DNA from: Odiellus spinosus
Taxonomy: Eukaryota > Arthropoda > Arachnida > Opiliones > Phalangiidae
Length of the DNA: 64,000 nt
Assembly: GCA_963920705.1 (NCBI GenBank)
Contig: OY987240.1
Location: 4,697,426 to 4,761,425, forward strand
Direction of reading: 5' to 3'
Shown here: positions 38,891 to 53,100 of the stretch, one piece after another
How positions within the stretch are numbered: position 1 is the stretch's first letter
Layout: every line of letters starts with the position of its first letter
Made by a program: the position numbers and the translations under genes
The notes under the pieces: generated by a model
The model's database searches: none
What the model saw: only the letters and a program-made list of their open reading frames with translations
What the model was told of the DNA's origin: nothing

Positions 38891-41800
38891 AAAACACTCC
38901 CCAAGCCCACTCTTCCATAGAAATCCGAAATTATTCAGGTGCAGCTAAGGCGCCTAGGATATAGCCTGCTGTAATTTGATGCGAGATGATGTAGGTATGT
39001 AACGTGAGTGCACACCAAAAGCGCAGTTAGCTTCTTTGGACACAGAAGCGAGAGAGGAAAACTACGTCATCTTCAGACATTTCACGGACGGGTTGTGCTA
39101 TACTAGTGGCCGTTCCTCTCATTCATCTTCCTAGCTACAATACTGACATCTCTTAAGAGATCGGCGCGTAAAGAGTGTACCCAAAATGGAGGCTGCCCCT
39201 GCAAGTTCCTTTGAATTCGTCTATAGCTTAGTGGCGTTAAGTTAGGAGGAGAGATTATAAATAATATCTAGCAGTTTTGGACCAGTGGTAACACAAGTAG
39301 GACAAAAGAAAGTCAAATAATCACTGGGGTGAATGGTGTGATAGTTAAACATTTCTTCTTAGATGTTAACGCGAGAAATATGGCACCAAGAGAGACAATC
39401 TTCACATTGGAATGATTTGTGGGTCTCTTCAACTGAGAGGGAGCACGAGGAGCAAGCTACTTTAGAGTTTAGACTGTTTCAACCTGAGAGAAGGTTGAGA
39501 AGAGAATCTCTTAGTTCAAGGACTTTTCTTGGTAGTAGTTAGTTCAGACCACGCATTTTATTCACTTTCGGGAGCGTGGAACGACTAAAGGGGATGGTAA
39601 ATGGAGTATCATCCAAGATCTTAATAGAGCTCGTATCACTTGGAGGGAGAGTCGAAGCAACAGAGTTAAAGATACTGGGATCTTCAGTGGATGTCAATGA
39701 TAACGTTTTAGGAAGGTAGGCGGTATTGTTATTTCCTGTATTAATAAGTACTTTTTCTTATTGGACAAATGTGCAGTGACTCCCTTTCAAAAATAAAAAG
39801 TTATGGGACATTTGGAAAATTTATCGGCAAAAACGAGATATAGCTCCCCAAGCAACCTTTGCCAATGCTAATAACTGGCCTGGCAAACTTCCGGTCACAT
39901 GACATCACCCGCATTAGAGGGATGCTATACCGGAAATCGACCCAGCCTTTTACAACGGTTGTTTTGAGCTACATCTTCGCCTCTACTTTCCACTCCCTAT
40001 GTTAAAAGTCTCTATGGTAGAAACTCATACTTTCTACCATCTATGATAGCGCGGCCGCGGCGGCGTTGATAAATCTTTTTTAGGCGAGAACTTGGGTTTG
40101 TTTTTCGACTCGCGGAGACTGGCAGCACTGAGAAGCATACAAATTCAAAATATTTCATGAGAAGATTCCGATCCTAATCATGAGTGTAATTGTTTTGTTT
40201 TATTTTAATCGTATTTTTTACTGGGCCTTGGTTGTGGGTCAAGAAATGTGATACCAGGACATAACAGCCGCAGCTTCGCACGTACAAACTCAGACAGTCA
40301 CTAGTTGTAACAGGCGACGCTCGTGATGGGGGTGAAATGGTAGGGGAGGGAAGAAAATTGGGTAAAAAAATCTGACGGAATTTCCGTTTCTTGCAGACGA
40401 CGGTTTAAAATTTATAAAAAAATATACCCTATCACGTGACCTTTATATTTGTACCTAAAGTGACGTAGTTCCGAAATTTCGTGCTTTTGTCAAAAAGGGG
40501 CGATAGTTGACGCGTGTTACAGATAAGGGGAAAGGTTTTTTAGAAAAGTCATGTCCTGGTCAGTGGTGGGAATCTTCAGAAGAAACTTCCACGGGAGGGC
40601 GCGACTATACACTTCTTCAACATCTTTTCTGCAGAAGGGAAAGAGAGACTTGGGAAGAGATTGAGAGGTTTCAATGAAGGGAAGCGCCAGAACGGGAAGA
40701 TAGCTACTCGCTTCTTTCTATTTTTCTTCCTTCCCCTATTAAAAACTCCCCTTGAAGCGAAATTTTTCTAGAGGGAATTCTAAGTCTAAGATACTGAAGG
40801 TAATATTATTGAAGGGTGTTCGAGCTTCTTTTTTTTTTTGGGAAGGAAATTCTCCTTCCCAAAAAAAGAAGGAGACCTGCCAAAGACGGAAGATTCCCTT
40901 CTTTTCTCCTGATTGGAGAGAGCCAAGGAGAGAAATATTTTGGGGGGCTGGTGAAAGAGCACTGCCCCAGAAGGCAGGGTGGTTTCTAGAGAAAGGAAAG
41001 AAGTAACATAGTAAATGGAAACGCGTATTAGAGTAGATAGATGGCGATATCTATAAAAGAAAAAGATTCATCGAAATGAAATACTTTTACACAGACATGT
41101 CAATAAACTCAATATATAATTTTTTTATTATTTGAATAAGTTTAACTTATTTAATCGTACGTTTTAAGCCTATATAAATTAAATTTAAAACGCCTACTTT
41201 GAGTTGGACAATCAGATTATCATACTGATTGCTAGATCATAACTTATAAGTTAAAGCCATTAAGCCTATAAATTGAATTTCGGCAGTTTAGTAACTTTGG
41301 TTAAAGGTTTAATTTAACCTTTTTTATTTAAAGGTTTTATTAATATAAGGCTAAGCTCTTATGTGAAATTGGTGATTCGTGACTCATTATTACATTGAAA
41401 ACATGATTGATTTATGTCAAATTTTACTCAAGATTTAAGTACTATATATTATGCATTTTAAACTATGCTTAATTCAATTGAAGTTACAGCCCAACTTGAT
41501 AGTGTCTCAAATTTCCCAATATATGGCCCGTTAATCTGGTGATTCTGTCTGGTGTTTTACTTTTACCTCTTCTTATTAATACGTCATCACGCGGGAATTT
41601 TTAAATGTAAAATTTCCCAAAATTGGTTAAAACAAACACTAGAGCTATAGATTTCGACACTCTTGTACAACCTATAATATTCTTATTATTCAGGTAACGC
41701 CTGCTAGTGAGTAGTGACTCATTTAAACCAGTGAAATTTTAACCTAGCAGATGTGTATATAAATATGTGCTTATATTTAAATGTGTATATATGTGTATAT

Positions 41801-43080
41801 AAATATGTTCATATTATATATAAATGTGCGTATATATATATGTATATCAGTATATGTTTATATATATATATATATTGCCTTAAAATAAAGTAGTACACAA
41901 TCTCTACTTGCGCCAGAACTGCACCCCTTAGATAGGAGTAAGGTGTTCAAGGTCAAACTCTTAAAAGAAAAACTATAACTTGAAGAAAGAAAACAGACTT
42001 CTTCAAGATAGAATTCAGAATGAAATCAGGACTCTTACAGGATAGAGGGCCTGAGGAGTGAGGAGTGAGAAACCAAAAAATAAAAACGGCCGTTCTAAGG
42101 GCCACCAAATATTAAGTAGAGGATTTGTCTCAAATGTATTGCAAATATTAAGCCTATTTAGTTGGTCAATCAGACTGATTATAACTTATAAGCCTATAAA
42201 TGTTATAAGCCTATAAATTTCTGTAATTTTATTTTGATGTCCCAAATGCGTAGAGTAAACTATTTGGGTTCAACATTTTGAACTAATTTCAGAATTTTAT
42301 CCATTTGTTACTCGCCAGAAATCAAAACTACATGTTAAATTTTACGTTTTTTTTTCTTTTTCATAATTAAACCTATACCCGATAACTTAACCCTCATGAT
42401 AACCAACTCTTGATTTGGAAGAACTAAGTTTTAAGTCTGACTGACAAGCTTGTGACGTCATAGGGAAAGTAGGGAAATTTTCGGTGGACACAAATATATT
42501 TACTTCTATCTGAATGCCACCGCGCAGAACTTTTACCATATCGTGGTACTATCTCTTTAATTAAGTCATGATCTTAACTCTTAATGGACGCTTTTCTTTT
42601 ACTTATGTGCCTTTTGGTATTAAGTTATGTTATTACAATACATTTTGAGTAAAGACCTTCATCCAAATCTTAGGGTGGCCCTTAAAAGGGCCTTTTTTTT
42701 AAGTTTTTACTCTTAATCCGAGTCTGAAAATTGTGAATCCGCGAACCGGAACTTCTTCAAGACAGGGCGGCGGTCTATTGGGGAAACCTTTAGTTTTCCG
42801 AGTAACGGAACCCCTAAACGGTTGTATTCGATCTTCCTAGATTTCGGTAATGCCCTTTTAACGCGTGTGCAAGGAGTATCCCCAGTGTTATACGCAGGGT
42901 CGGACTCGCATTCACCGAAGAAATGTTTCTGGGAGCTTACGTATTTAAATTGGCTCCATCTGAGGCTCTTCTCGGGCGGGGTCTTTGAGTCCGATTCTGA
43001 GTCCGGGGAAATATCCGAGTTTAGAAAAATATTGGACGAATCAAACCATTCGCCAGGTTCTCCTCTGATATCATTCTCAA
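38891..43080. other. Gene-poor stretch
   Basis: I see no supportable gene. Contents include a dispersed repeat piece near 39040-39090 related to 31680-31740, an inverted GGAAGGAAATTC/CTTCCC hairpin near 40830-40880, a TA-rich microsatellite at about 41750-41880, and duplicated text with TAAGCCTATAAAT near 41160-41280 and 42150-42220. Confidence 0.4.
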
Positions 43081-43099
43081 TAGGAATAATTCGTCAAGC

Positions 43100-45704
43100 A
43101 TGGATGAAGATTCCAGGGAAACATCTTCAGCACGGGATTTAGCTTTTTCAGAGAAGTTTGACTTAGAAAATTTCGGCAAAAAAAACATTCAGGAACATTT
43201 TATGTTCGAAAAATGTCTCCCAAGTCCATCGAGAAAGGTTGTATTGCGCTGCAAATATTGCAAGAATGGAAAAGGGACAATACAATCAGAGTCCGCTAAT
43301 AATTTTGAGCGACATATTCTGGTAATTATTTTTTTAATTAAGATAATGACATAAGGTGGCATTCTGTCTTAACGGAAAAAATTTACCATTTTTACCAGCA
43401 AAAGCATCCTGAGTTTTTGAAACTTAAAGGGGAAAAAGGACATTGGAATGGATCCCGGAGATTGGCCATAAAAAGAGCGCTAAGAAATTAAAACAGACTG
43501 ACCCGGAGCAACAACGCTACAAAAGGGCAGTTTTGGATTTAATTTGTACGAGCGGGCTCCCTTTTAGCCTTGTTGATGGTGACGGGTGGAAGAGATTCAT
43601 GGACCAGGTAGCGCCACATTTGACAGTTCAGTGTCGAGGCACGGTAGTGAATGATCTGGAAGCGGCTATTAAGCAATTAAAGCCGAAAATAAAAGTAAGT
43701 TGCGGAGCCGACATTATTTTTCAAGTTGTTTTGAATTCTATTGATTTTTTTCCCTTTAAAAGGATCTTCTAGCTGGATTATCGAAAAGAAGCGTTCACCT
43801 GACATTGGATCTATGGAGGAGCCGCAGCCGGCAATCTGTCATTGGGGTGCGTTGCCAATTTATTGATGAAAATTGGGAGTTCCAAAACCTCCTCATCGCT
43901 TTTTCCCACTTTCCGGGAAAACACTCTGGGGAAGCGATCCTCCAAAGAAGTTGGCCTCCAACCATCCCAGGTAAGACCAAAAATTCTATATACTACTTAC
44001 TATATATATACCTAATGTTAACCAAGCCTCCACAGAGGAGCAAAATAATATCAGGCTAAAGCCCAGTTGTATAATAACAATAACTCTTTTTCAGATATCC
44101 TGCGTATGCGCCGACAACGCATCGAATATTACGAAAGCCCTAAACATGGGGCAGGTTTTCCACGAGCCATGGGCTGATGGAGAGAATACCGACAATGAAT
44201 CGGAAAATGAACTAGATGATGGTAAGTTAAGGCAGAGTGTTATTGTTAATATCGAAAATTTGTAAAGGAGAAGGATAAAACCCAGATGTTAATATTATTA
44301 ATTGTTGGTGTTTCTACTTTCACTATATTACCGCATCGAATCAAATTATATTTAAATAATGAAAATTTTCAACATTAACAGCATGGGACCCATTCACTAT
44401 CATTTTTGCGAATGGCGAAAATAGGGAGGCAGAAGATGGGGAGGTAGAAGATGGAGAGGCTGAGCATGAGGAGGCAGAAGATGAGAATGCGAACGATCGA
44501 GCACCCTTAATAAATTGGGAAAGAAAATTCTGCATCGCCCATACACTCCAACTGGCTATCAATGATGCTATTAAGGAAGAAGCCCTTGCAAAACAACTTC
44601 TGGAGAATCTCCAGAAGTGGACGAATTTTTTTCGAAGGTCCGCGAAATGGACAGAGGAACTGAAAACTAGAACTGGTGGGAGAGACTTGAAGCAAGCGGG
44701 TGGCATAAGACGGAGCTCTCTGTTTTTCTCCCTGGAGCGATTTGTGGAGGTAATATGTATAACATTACATACGTTCACAAAGGGGGTTTCTTATAAGCTC
44801 CTGGTTGCGCAAGATCAAAAGGGCGTCCATGATGTCGGTTGTTATTTAATACTAGCAATATTTGATTACAGGACAACATGCAAGAGGCCATGATTCACAC
44901 CTTTTCGAAGGCAAACAAGGATAAAGTAAAGATATGTTTTGAAGTCCCCACAGATGAAGACGTTGAAGACACAAAGGAGTTGGTGGCCTTAGTCAGACCA
45001 CTGAAAAAGGCCACCGACTATTTTCAAAAAGGCGGTTCAATGGCCCCTAAGGTCTTAGGTGGCCTGTTAACGGTTTTCAAAGAGACGTTCGACGTCCAAA
45101 TTGAAAAATTTGTCGGAATGAAAAAATCTCTGTTAGATGGGTTAGAAAACAGATTTGAAGACGTTTTGAATGACGAAACTTATATTTTGGCGTCAATACT
45201 AGACCCAAACCAAAAATTTCTGCTGTTCAAGAGTAAGTAGACCATTTTCCAAGTATTGTATTATTCTTATTATATTATTCTTAATATTAGACGAACTCAT
45301 GATAGCTTCAATAAATTGGGCACTCATACTTTCTCGGTCTCGTTTAGAACTTCTCATTGAGTTCTATCAAAACCGGATATCATACCGACTTTTTAATTAA
45401 CTCTCTTATAAGTAGTTTTAAACATGCTTTTCTTTCTAGGCAGCTACACCCACCCACCTTGGATTGAAACCCACCCAGGTTTTAAATGCCCAACCAAGAC
45501 CAGGGCGGAGATTGTGCTCCAAAATGCAATTTTAAAGGAGAAAGTGGAAGACTAGGAACCTGTCAGGCCGCCAGCACCAACCGAGGAGAAGTACAACCCA
45601 TTCAGCTCTTTGGCTTTACCCTTGGCGTCAGCAACCCCAAGGACGTCCATGAAGGAGGTGGAGTGTTTCCTCAATGAGGCCACGGAGTCTATTCTCTAAC
45701 TTTC
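43100..45704 (+). pseudogene. BED-finger hAT-type transposase gene, multi-exon, degenerate
   Basis: The first segment (ATG 43100) carries a BED finger: CKYCKNGKG near residues 51-59 and the first ligand His in FERHI. A GT-AG intron (43322-43398) leads to the second ligand His in KHPEF. A frame change near 43440 gives the next block (KRAVLDLICTSGLPF). Another intron (43695-43762, donor GTAAGT) joins to HLTLDLWRSRSRQSVIGV, the catalytic-Asp region. Later pieces include CVCADNASNITKAL (near 44098), FCIAHTLQLAIND (near 44530), MQEAMIHTF (44878-45240) and a C-terminal region with an in-frame TAG near 45553. Its introns and domains look like a domesticated or old hAT gene. The shifts and stops argue it is dead. 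Confidence 0.65.
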
Positions 45705-46054
45705 ATTTGGATCAAGGTCGCCCAAATGGTTTGGAATTCCAAATCATTTGGGCAAGATTACCAAAAACCATATTCTGTAACTTCAAAATCCAAACCATTT
45801 GGATTTGCACTGCCCATATCATTTGGCCGGCGAAAGAGCGAGCCAAATCCAAGCCACTTTCCATTTGAGTGTCTTCCCCCTTATTTTTAGCCCCATTTTC
45901 TCTCTAGAAACGAGAGAGCCGCCGCCGCAACTCATTTTTCTCAAATAAAAAAAAAAAAAAACCGTCAACTCCGCTTTGCTAGTAGATTTCGTGAAAATGG
46001 CCGGTCTATTTTTTCAACTAGAACTTAATCGTTTGCAATTTGAGGACCGAAATA
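45705..46054. other. Non-coding stretch with CCAAATGGTTTGGA-type palindromes
   Basis: Several near-palindromic CCAAA(T)CATTTGG motifs occur between 45720 and 45860, followed by an A-run near 45945-45960. No gene is seen. Confidence 0.3.
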
Positions 46055-46163
46055 GAGTTGCACGTAGAGCCCAATTCATAAACAATCTTAACTCGCTATA
46101 GTAGTAACGCGTGCTAGAGCGTTAAGATCGTTTATGAATTGGGCTTTTATTGTACAACTTACT
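46055..46163. repeat. Foldback with AGCCCAATTCATAAAC ends
   Basis: The sequence around AGCCCAATTCATAAACAATC (46073 onward) is inverted as GATCGTTTATGAATTGGGCT, ending near 46146, and the flanking AGTTGYAC sequence is also inverted. The ends look like a Harbinger-type terminus. It interrupts the Myb-like ORF to its right. Confidence 0.55.
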
Positions 46164-46351
46164 TTCTTCCACTTATCAACTGTTTTTGTTGGGCCCAAGC
46201 CACAACTATTCAAAATAAGGGCAAGGTCGACCCACAATTGATCATACTTTTGCTTGGTGAAGTTAATATTGAATTTCATGTGTACAAAATCAATATTAGC
46301 TTCCAAAAACTCGATGTAAAGTAATTGCTGCCTAACGTGTACTTTTCCCAT
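46147..46351 (-). pseudogene. Myb/SANT-like (Zeste-type) DNA-binding fragment
   Basis: The frame from ATG 46351 has a trihelical Myb-like pattern. Its third helix is typical of the Zeste/Myb_DNA-bind_5 family (QLWVDLALILNSCG, then GPTKTVDKWKKV near residues 39-63). After KWKKV the frame enters the foldback at 46146 and is no longer meaningful. It is probably the DNA-binding ORF of a Harbinger-like element. Confidence 0.6.
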
Positions 46352-46723
46352 TTTATAGTAAATAATAAAATTTATAAATTAAAAGAAATTTATATTTATA
46401 AATTAAATTCCTAAGTAAGATGATATAAATCTAAAAGCTCAAGCAAGAAACACAACTACTATAAGAAACACACGAGGTAAAGTAATGAAAGAAAAATAAT
46501 GGAATTCCTTCGGATTATAACAAAAGGACAATTCTTGGAAAAAATGGGTTTTTGCAAGTTTTCCAATTTTTCATCTAAGAAAAAAAAACCCGTTTATTCA
46601 GTGATCTTACAAAATTCCCGCACATAAAATAACCAATAAGGAAGAAGGGGCGGAGATATAGTATCATGTGAACGGTCACGTGACGCAAAAATTATTTTCA
46701 CCCTCAAAGGGAAATGACGTACA
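46352..46723. other. AT-rich stretch, no gene
   Basis: Nothing supportable is seen here. There is an A-run near 46580. Confidence 0.3.
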
Positions 46724-47053
46724 ATATATGGGCGTTATGTAAATATATGAGCGTTACGTAAATATATGAGCGTTACGTAAATATATGAGTGTTACGTAAA
46801 TATATGAGTGTTACGTAAATATGAATGTTATGTTACGTAAATATGAATGTTATGTTACGTAAATATGAATGTTATGTTACGTAAATATGAATGTTATGTT
46901 ACGTAAATATGAATGTTATGTTACGTAAATATGAATGTTATGTTACGTAAATATGAATGTTATGTTACGTAAATATGAATGTTATGTTACGTAAATATGA
47001 ATGTTATGTTACGTAAATATGAATGTTATGTTACGTAAATATGAATGTTATGT
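46724..47053. repeat. Tandem minisatellite, 20-22 bp unit
   Basis: About five units of the type TATATGAGCGTTACGTAAA at the left grade into about ten units of TTACGTAAATATGAATGTTA (22-bp period with ATGT filler). The units are direct and contiguous, without unique spacers. Confidence 0.9.
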
Positions 47054-48756
47054 AAATTGGATAGTAACCACCATTGTTTTAAAAGTTTTTAACACCAACG
47101 TTTTAGTAACTCGCAGTTCAAGAGACTTTTAAGAAACCATTCATATATTTAATCAGTTAATCTCAAATACTTGCTTATTAAATTGAAATTAATTATCTAC
47201 CACTTTTCATTTAACTTAATTGCCTTTGATTTAACAATTTATTTCTGTTTAAAACATTGTCCAATTTTTGAACAAACCAAACTTGTTTTTTTATTTTTAC
47301 AGATAATAATATTAAATAACCTTTAAAAAAGGTTTCCCCAGAAACAGGAATTTTTATTTCTACGTATTTATGGAGGAATAAATTACGTTACCCAACTTCT
47401 TGACTTCTAGCCCGTATCCTATCCCGAAATTCGACCAGTTCGATTGGCGAGCACAATGGCAGCCTCGACTCGAAACTTCATGACGTTACGATATGATGAT
47501 TAATGGCCGTGAGTTTTAAAAAAAGAGTGTTTAGGAACAAAACAGGTAAATAGAGCTATGACGTCATTAGGCAAACTGGCTTGAATTTTAGGAAAGCTCG
47601 CTAGTATACGCCAGGGGATGGGATTCCGCCTATTCCCACCACTTGACGATTGGTTGCAGAGTCACCCACCGCAAGGATTCAGTCTGCCAAAGATTGTGGA
47701 GCGAAAAACGCATGACTATCTTTTATTGGTTAATTATTTATAATTGGACACGCGAAGTTGCACTTTAGGAAGTAGAAGTAGTCGATGGCCGGAACTTTAG
47801 AGGTAACTTGTTGCGAATTAAGACTATAGTTAATAAGATTAAAAAAAACGCGAAAGTCCAAGAAAATTTAAAGAAATTAATTATAAATGTAGTCTATTCA
47901 CGACCGAAAGGCCGCCTCCTAACTTCCTAAGGCGTTATTTATCCCTATGGAGTATTTTTTTCCATAAGAGCAGACGATGTTTAGATAAGGAATTCATTAA
48001 AGCAGGATCTCTACAAGTGATAATTTCGCTTCAAATTCATAAAATTATGTACAGGCGTATGGTATGTAGGTATTTTAAATATCCTAAATAAGTTGAAAAA
48101 TGTATTTCATAGGCATGGGCCTTCCGTTTTCAAAAAAGATTTTTCAAGTTTTTGTTTCCGCTTTTATTGTCTATTCTTCGAATGCAAAAAAAAAACAAAA
48201 AAAAACAGAAAAAAAAAACAAATATAAAACTAATTTAGATATCTGCAAAAAAAGCTTGTTGAAAAGAAAAGCCTATTCGAATCTTTGAACCATTGAAAAC
48301 ATTGAAAGTAAAAGGTGGATTTTTATCCCAAAAAATCTCGTTTGAAAATGGGCCTTTACGCCTACTGCCCCGCACCTAATTGCCGATCCTACACCTTTGT
48401 AATCCTTTTTATTGGATTTTATCAAGGTTGGGTCAAAGTCAGATTTTATATAATTAGTGATATTTATATCAGTGTGACGTAACGCAACGTCACCCACGCT
48501 ATTTCCTATAAGAAAAAAGTTCCCTACAAAATGGCCGCCATGGTCAATGCTATGGACCGATGGGCGCCCGCAGGAAGTTTTGCAAGGGGAGGGGGGCAAT
48601 TGATAATTTTGGTGTAGCCGAAGGGGATAATGGGGGTCTGGGGATATTTTTTGGAAAACGTAGACTATTAATTGTTTAACGTATCTTTTAACTGATCCTT
48701 ATCAATTTACCGAAATTATCATAAAATTAGATTGAATAAACCAGAAGTCCAGCATT
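47054..48756. other. Gene-poor stretch
   Basis: No gene is seen. A-rich runs near 48185-48220 produce a spurious lysine-rich frame. A GC-richer segment is near 48490-48600. Confidence 0.4.
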
Positions 48757-48813
48757 AAAAAAATGGTGTATTTAACCTTGTTCAACGAACAAGGTTAAGT
48801 ACACCATTTTTTT
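48757..48813. repeat. Near-perfect 27-bp stem hairpin
   Basis: The 57-bp sequence AAAAAAATGGTGTATTTAAC... is its own reverse complement around a 3-base AAC loop, with one T/G position that would be a G-U pair in RNA. It may be a very small foldback or a small RNA hairpin. Confidence 0.6.
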
Positions 48814-50198
48814 ATATATAATTCACAAATAGTTTAAAGTTTAAGAAAATATACATTTATAATTTCTCTCGCTTTTTTTTTATTTTTTTTGCTTTCGTGC
48901 AAAAATAACCTTGAAAATTTAAAACGAGTCAAAACCTAGCCTCTATTGAGTATTGACTGCCACTAAAAAAACAAAAACCATGTAAAAAATAATAAAGTTT
49001 AAAATATATCGAGGGATACCTCGATATTACTTTAAAGGGAAAGGCAACCCAACTTTAAAAGTACTTCCATTGGAAAGAGCATGCTTAAAAACCTACAAAT
49101 CAAAACACATTATAGTGATTTAAGTCTTGGTTAATTTATAAATATCATTTTAAAACCGAAATTTACGTTCCTAGAAGAACGCCATATTTTCTTCCCGGCA
49201 TTTCGAGTTTTAAAAATAAGGATCCGCTTCAATGATTGGCCTTTAAGTCACCCAATAAAGATTCGCTAAACGAAGGCCATTCGAGTCGGCTGCAGTCGGA
49301 TCGTCTGTTCGTAACTTCGTAAGAAGACCCGAAATTTTGTGATTTCTAACTTTCTATGAAAACATGCCTAATTGCGTAATTAATGAATGCAGTTTAGTTC
49401 TTACCTTCTAATTCTTCAAATCAACTTAAGACTCGGTTAATACCTAGTACTGACTACTACTAGCTCAGCTGGCCGACCGACCTTCGGGTTAGTGTTCGCG
49501 CGCGGGATCCTTCGGAAGTAGCCTATGTTTCGGCCCGGCATATCTTATTTGACTCTAAAGAAATTGAGCGCGCTTATACCCACATCTATTTTCAGCTAGA
49601 GTCAAGTGACTTTAGGTGAGAAATAAACAAATCGGCGAAGCCGATCCTCAGCAGGCATCGAAAGGGTATGAAAAAACTAAAATGGCGTTCACTAGAGATC
49701 ACTTTTTGCTTATAATAAACGCAAATATCTTAATATCTACTAACTATTAAATTTTTTGCGATATGATATTAGTCGTTTTAATATACGCTCTATAATTTAA
49801 GACACACTTTTTTTTATCCCGGTCTGTACCTTTAATTCTTTGTATGCTTTATTTTCAAAATTTAAACCTAAAGCTAAACGGGCGCGGTTTATAGCGATTG
49901 TAGTCTTTGCCACTACTGTAAAAGTTCAAACTTGGAGGAGAGAGTAGGATGGAGTGGAATTCTCTATAGGTTTAACACGAGAGGTATTTCCCATCTATGG
50001 AATTAAAAATTACCCAGAATGCCTCGGGTTTTGGTTGGTTACAAACTGTATGTGGCACCTAGTTTTAATAATGAGAAGTTATATATTTTCGAATTCGTTA
50101 GTCGCGTCTGCTCGAGTTTTGTGGTAAGCTAACCAAGGGTTACCGTTAACATTAAAATTTGAACTGGAGACTGTACTAGCTTGGTACTAGGTATTATT
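48814..50198. other. Gene-poor stretch
   Basis: No gene is supportable. The text is unique AT-rich DNA as far as I can see. Confidence 0.3.
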
Positions 50199-53100
50199 AA
50201 CAAGTTGGGAAACCAAAATATAACCTCCCCGACCCCGACGTTAAGGTAATCTAACCTAACCCTACCTAATATAAAAGATGAAAAGAAATGTAGAGTATTG
50301 GAAGAGAAAAGGAAACAGCGTGCATTTCCATCATTATTTTCTATTTTACGGAGTATAAGTATTTTCCCTTAACCTCAAGGATACAGAGAATTCAAAAGAG
50401 TGTCATGCTTTACCCATAATTACATGTGGCAGGTCGTAGACTCTTTAATATACACACCAAATGAAATGTCCTGCGTTACCCATAATTATATGCGGCATGG
50501 CGTAGATTTCTTAATAGACACACCAAATGAAATTTATTTTCTAAATAAATATGTAAAATACATGTTCTTATAATATAAATTATCACTAGAGCATAGGCTG
50601 TACTGTGTGATTATCTTTGAGATAATCCACTGATTTGATAAAGACGAAGGATTTAGTCTGGGATGGCAATGAAGACAAGGAATTAAAACGACGAAGATTT
50701 TGTAGCAAGTTCCTCTTACACAAACCAAGAAATATTGTAGACTGAATGTTCCATTTACAACCCATTTTCGGTAGATGATCGGCAATTACTTCCGGTACAG
50801 TTTTCGTCTAAAATTCTTGTTTTGACATGCTAATAGAGGACCATTACTGATATTTTCATCATGCAAGTGATCCCAGTCATTGGAAGAATCAAAGGATTGA
50901 GCTGGTCGAGGTTATTTTCCAAACCGGCTGACAAGACGTTAGCTTCCACTCCTATGATAAAAAAAAATATCTTGAATACTGAAATATACTAATTTCCATA
51001 CCGTTAATATTTATACTTGAATAGCTCCTTATATGTTTAGAATAACGAGGCCGTATGAAGAACTGTTGAGCTTTTACTGACTGTAAGAATCTCATATGTC
51101 GAGTCCGAAAACACTCACTGCTTGCATGATTCAATTCTTCGTAGCCAGGCCGTCTCTCTCTGGTGATAAATGAAAGCCATGTCGCTGCTCTGTTGACTTC
51201 AAATGGTGATGACATTCTGCGCTGGTTGATTTTCTCACTTAAGTCACTATAGCTCTCTTTCGTCTGGTCTCGTCTTGTCTCGTCTCCTGGTCTGCTAACG
51301 AAGATCACTCTTCACGGCTTCTTTTGATTATGAAAATAATAGGAAATGTTTCTTGGTTTTATAGTGGAGAAATCTGAAGCCTATTTTTTTTTCCAACATC
51401 AGATAACCATTTTTTATTCAAAACTGATGTTTTTTTAAACACGGGAAACCTACTGTACTTCTGTCCAAGGGGAGTTTTCACGACTATAATTTTTCTTAAG
51501 AGGTTTAACATTTTGTATCAATCCGCCTCAGCTTTAAATCTTATGTCGTTTCTATCTTGGATGCCCGTGTAAACGTACCTTTATTTAGATTCTTCAATCC
51601 ACCCCAAGTTTGCAGCAAGCCTTAGCCTATACTGCCCGTTATACCTTTGCTTTTTGGACTAAATGATATATGGAAAACAGCTTAGCGCGTGTTGCCAACT
51701 CAAGCTGGTATTAAACGGTCACATTTCATTAAATTTTTGGGAAATTTCTTAAATAGCTTATCTACAGTTTAATAAATTAAATTTTTGTTCATCAATTTAG
51801 AACCACTTAATAAAGATCGCTAGGTTTATGTTTTAACCTTTTCGTAACCCATTCAGCCACCTTTCTCTCTATTACTTCATATACCTTATCAATCTTTCAT
51901 TATAGAAATCTCTGTTTAACCAAGAGAAGTACTCGTAAACAATAAACTATACTTTCTCTCTATTAGCTCGAATTCAATGGATATTCCTTATCATTCTACT
52001 GTTTAAGAAATAAAGTTTTTGTTTATCATTTTGAAGCAATTAATAAAAATCGGCTAAGCTTATGATTTCACCCTTTTGTAACCAATTCAGGCACCTTACT
52101 CTCTATTACTTCATATACTTTATCAATATTTCATTATTTAAATCTGTGTTTAACTAGAGAAAATCTCGTACCGAAAGAAGTCTTATCAAATTTTGTCAAA
52201 GTACCTTTGTCTGTATTAATTAGAATTCAGTGGACGGTGGGATACCCGTGTAAACGCACTTTTATTTAGATTATTCAATCCACCCCAAGTTTGCAGCAAG
52301 ACTAAGCCTATACTGCCCGTTATACCTTTGCTTTTTGGACTAAATGATATATGGAAAACAGCTAAGCGCGTGTTGCCAACTCAAGCTGGTATTAAACGGT
52401 CACATTTCATTAAATTTTTGGGAAATTTCTTAAATATCTTCTAAACTATCTCGAATTTTTAATTGATTTTTCAGCTTCTTTATTAATTAGATTCAGTTTA
52501 ACAATATTATTATATTAAATTAAAATTTAAATGAATTATACGCTTCAATTCACTAAAAGATATCGCGGCATAAGGCCAAAATAGTTAGGGCATGGAAAAG
52601 GGGTATATATAGCTTTCGCTAACCTTTATTCACCGAGCGAGTAACCGAGAAGAGTTGGGGAAAACCCCCCTTCTCAACGTCTAGACGTTTATCGTAACCC
52701 TAGGCATTCGGTAACTGCACCACAAAGACCCGTAGAGGGAGGAGATGACTGGAGTGGAAGGTTGATGTGGACTATATTAGTGAGGGACGCCTCGCTAATA
52801 TGGCCCGCTGAGATCGGACACTAGAGGTTGGACCTTGGTGTGAGGATGGTCGGAGGTGATTATAACAGTGGGAGACGTCCCATTGCGTATAATCGCCTTC
52901 AACTGTCCAGCATTGAGGTTTGACCGTAAAGTGGATGGTGGAATGCGATAATATACAATTGGAGACGTCCTGTTGTATATAATTGCACGACACCTGAAAC
53001 TCATTGTGGCAGCCACGCTTAAAGGAGGTAATTCCCGTTAAACGGAATTGAACGATAAGCTGGCATGATTACGTCTCTAGACTTTTGGCTCCACGAGCTA

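Noticed and set aside
40752..41006. 84-residue frame in GA-rich DNA
   Set aside because: Its composition follows a purine-rich hairpin region and it has no domain.
46724..47053. CRISPR-like array
   Set aside because: The units are contiguous direct repeats with no unique spacers, in a eukaryotic genome.
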